A DNA stretch of 5,996 nt from Intrasporangiaceae bacterium (GTDB lineage: Bacteria; Actinomycetota; Actinomycetes; Actinomycetales; Dermatophilaceae): positions 1 through 5,996 of the forward strand of contig JAAYSB010000313.1 in assembly GCA_012518475.1 (NCBI GenBank). The letters are read 5' to 3'. Shown in pieces: positions 4,546 through 5,996 of the stretch. The position numbers and the translations under genes were made by a program. The stretch's first letter is position 1; every line of letters begins with the position of its first letter. The notes under the pieces were generated by a model. That model did no database searches. It saw nothing but the letters and a program-made list of their open reading frames with translations, and was not told where the DNA came from.

Positions 4546-5814
4546 GTGACGTCCTCCCGGTATGCCGTCCTCGGTGTCGCAGCCCTCCTCACCCTGGCCG
4601 GGTGCGGCAGTGCGGACACCCCCGAGGACGAGACGCCGGCGACGGGCACGGCGGCCGGCTCGCATACCCAATCCCCTACGGACTCCCCCCGTGCTCCGCA
4701 GACGTCGGCGACGTCCCCGGACGGGAACGCGACGCATACCGAGACGACGACGCCTCCCTCATGCGTGGCCGAGACGATCGCGTCGCTCACCGACGACCAG
4801 CGGCTCGGGCAGCTGCTCATGATCGGCTTCGACACGAACGCTCCGCTGGAGTCACTCGACGGTTATGTCCGGGACCAGCACGTGGGCAACGTCATCTATC
4901 TCGGCGGCTGGGAGGGCGCGGAGAAGGTTCGGTCGACCTCCGAGCACCTCACCGGGCTGGTCTCCTCGGACTCAACCGGCGACATCGGGCTGATAATCGC
5001 CGCCGACCAGGAGGGCGGGATCGTGCACCAGCTGCGGGGCGACGGCTTCACCCGACCGCCGAGCGCCCTCGACCAGGCCTCACTGACGCCGGCGGAACTG
5101 ACTGACGCTGCGCAGGGATGGGGAGCGGAGATGGCGGAGGTCGGCGTCAACGTCAACCTCGCCCCCGTCGCCGACACCGTGCCGGAGGAGATCGGGACGG
5201 CGAACGAGCCGATAGGCCGATGGGGTCGGCAGTACGGCTCCGACCCCGCCATCGTCAGCGAGTATGTACCGGCCTTCCTCCGGGGCATGGAGGCGGCCGG
5301 GATGGTCGGAGTCGTCAAGCACTTCCCCGGGCTGGGCCGGGTCACGGGGAACACGGACTTCACCGCGGACGGGATCGAGGACGACGTCGCGACGGTCGAC
5401 GACCCGTTCCTGGATCCCTTCGTTGCCGGCATGGATGCGGGCGCAGGCATGGTCATGATGTCCTCGGCGGTCTATCCCCGGATCGATCCGGACCATCAGG
5501 CGCTGTACTCCTCTGCCATCATCACCGACCTGTTGCGGGACCGGCTCGGCTGGGACGGTGTCGTGATCACCGACGACGTGAACGCCGTTGCACTTCAGGG
5601 GATCCCGGCTGGAGACCGGGCGGTCGGATTCCTCCGCGCGGGTGGCGACATCGTGCTCAACGGCAATCCGGCAGCGAGCGAAGAGATGCTCTCGGCGCTC
5701 CGGGCGGAGGCCGCCGCCGATGTCGAGTTCGCTGCCCGGATCGACGCGTCGGTGGAGCGGGTGCTCACCCTCAAGGACAGGATGGGGCTGCTCCCCTGCT
5801 CACCGCGGAGCTGA
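4546..5814 (+). CDS. Lipoprotein glycoside hydrolase family 3 (beta-N-acetylhexosaminidase-like)
   Basis: A 422-residue exported lipoprotein related to NagZ/LpqI-type enzymes, which remove terminal N-acetylglucosamine from peptidoglycan fragments or other glycans. From GTG at 4546 the N-terminus has Arg5, a hydrophobic core and the lipobox LAGC with the lipid-anchored Cys20; a longer frame reaching back to 4390 runs through the divergent hydrolase and spoils this signal. Residues 21-72 are a Ser/Thr/Pro/Asp-rich linker. The GH3 N-terminal barrel holds LGQLLMIGF (87-95), AADQEGGIV (152-160), NVNLAPVAD (202-210), KHFPGLG (258-264), MVMMSSAVYP (302-311) and GVVITDDVNAVAL (338-350), where Asp343 aligns with the nucleophile. 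The Asp-Ser/Thr-His acid/base dyad of NagZ is Asn269-Thr270-Asp271 here. There is no GH3 C-terminal domain, as in NagZ. Cys73 and Cys418 bracket the barrel and may form a disulfide. Family assignment is firm; the substrate is not. Confidence 0.9.
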   Translation: MTSSRYAVLGVAALLTLAGCGSADTPEDETPATGTAAGSHTQSPTDSPRAPQTSATSPDGNATHTETTTPPSCVAETIASLTDDQRLGQLLMIGFDTNAPLESLDGYVRDQHVGNVIYLGGWEGAEKVRSTSEHLTGLVSSDSTGDIGLIIAADQEGGIVHQLRGDGFTRPPSALDQASLTPAELTDAAQGWGAEMAEVGVNVNLAPVADTVPEEIGTANEPIGRWGRQYGSDPAIVSEYVPAFLRGMEAAGMVGVVKHFPGLGRVTGNTDFTADGIEDDVATVDDPFLDPFVAGMDAGAGMVMMSSAVYPRIDPDHQALYSSAIITDLLRDRLGWDGVVITDDVNAVALQGIPAGDRAVGFLRAGGDIVLNGNPAASEEMLSALRAEAAADVEFAARIDASVERVLTLKDRMGLLPCSPRS

Positions 5815-5996
5815 GTGCTCTACCCCGGATCGGTCAGTCAGGAAGTCGACCAGGAGGTCCGTGACCTCCTCGGGTGCCTCGACCGGCGCGAAGTGGCCGG
5901 CGCCCTCGACGACGGACAACCGTGCCGTCGGACAGAGCTGGAGCATCTGCTCGTGCTGGGCGACCGGGCTCCACTCGTCCTCGCTTCCCACGACGA
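5800..5996 (-). CDS. Alpha/beta hydrolase, C-terminal part (runs off the right edge)
   Basis: The last 64 codons of a minus-strand gene whose 5' part lies beyond the window. The visible part reads VVGSEDEWSPV, holding the acid residue (the second Asp-type position, in SEDEW) of an alpha/beta hydrolase triad, then ARLSVVEGAGHFAPVEAPE with the catalytic His in GAGHF, and a final helix VTDLLVDFL. This is the standard end of the esterase/lactonase/haloperoxidase-like group; the substrate cannot be told without the nucleophile and cap regions. The internal GTG that could open a shorter frame is only the Val before GSEDEW. The stop lies 15 bases inside the end of the convergent GH3 gene, so the two genes overlap tail to tail. 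Confidence 0.85.
   Translation of the reverse strand, partial: VVGSEDEWSPVAQHEQMLQLCPTARLSVVEGAGHFAPVEAPEEVTDLLVDFLTDRSGVEHSAPR

Noticed and set aside
3566..4549. 327-codon plus-strand open frame antisense to the nucleoside hydrolase
   Set aside because: It mirrors the codon structure of the hydrolase gene and resembles no family; the hydrolase on the other strand has all catalytic motifs.

Overview
The window is about 70% G+C with dense, compact genes. Twin CIRCE elements, a polyphosphate glucokinase and a lipoprotein GH3 enzyme point to a Gram-positive actinobacterium. Intrasporangiaceae/Ornithinimicrobium-like Micrococcales is my best guess, from protein flavour only. No rRNA, tRNA, mobile element or CRISPR array is visible. 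The genes look chromosomal and ordinary in content; the less expected signals are in the control regions and in a few catalytic positions.

Left edge (1-111): a heat-shock control region with two CIRCE operators (HrcA sites). A good leftward sigma-70-type promoter is woven through them, so a groES(-groEL) operon very probably lies just beyond the left edge on the minus strand. Reading rightward from the same region is a class I SAM-dependent methyltransferase with a THUMP-like C-terminus (112-1353), preceded by its own ribosome binding site. It converges on a minus-strand polyphosphate glucokinase, ppgK (1528-2319), across 174 bases that hold several small hairpins.

Middle (2320-4450, all minus strand): a 317-base non-coding stretch upstream of ppgK holds degenerate pyrimidine-rich repeats, a strong near-perfect 38-base hairpin and a 20-base-period tandem duplication. 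Beyond it is a two-gene nucleoside salvage operon. A nucleoside hydrolase (3473-4450) releases ribose from nucleosides, and a ribokinase-type PfkB sugar kinase (2637-3470), starting 2 bases after the hydrolase stop, would phosphorylate it. PpgK would make glucose 6-phosphate from polyphosphate and glucose, so three consecutive minus-strand genes act in sugar and nucleoside entry to central metabolism.

Right (4451-5996): a 95-base divergent spacer separates the nucleoside hydrolase from a secreted, lipid-anchored glycoside hydrolase family 3 protein (4546-5814). Both genes have a TAnnnT -10 box 6-7 bases before the start codon, which suggests leaderless mRNAs in both directions. The GH3 protein has an altered Asp-x-His catalytic dyad (Asn-Thr-Asp). 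Its 3' end overlaps by 15 bases the convergent end of a partial alpha/beta hydrolase that leaves the window on the right.

I do not see a clearly new multi-gene system here. The observations most worth checking are the leaderless divergent pair, the GH3 catalytic variant, the structured ppgK upstream region, the HrcA region shared with the methyltransferase, and an excess of the heptamer GCATACC together with TAT/ATA codons.
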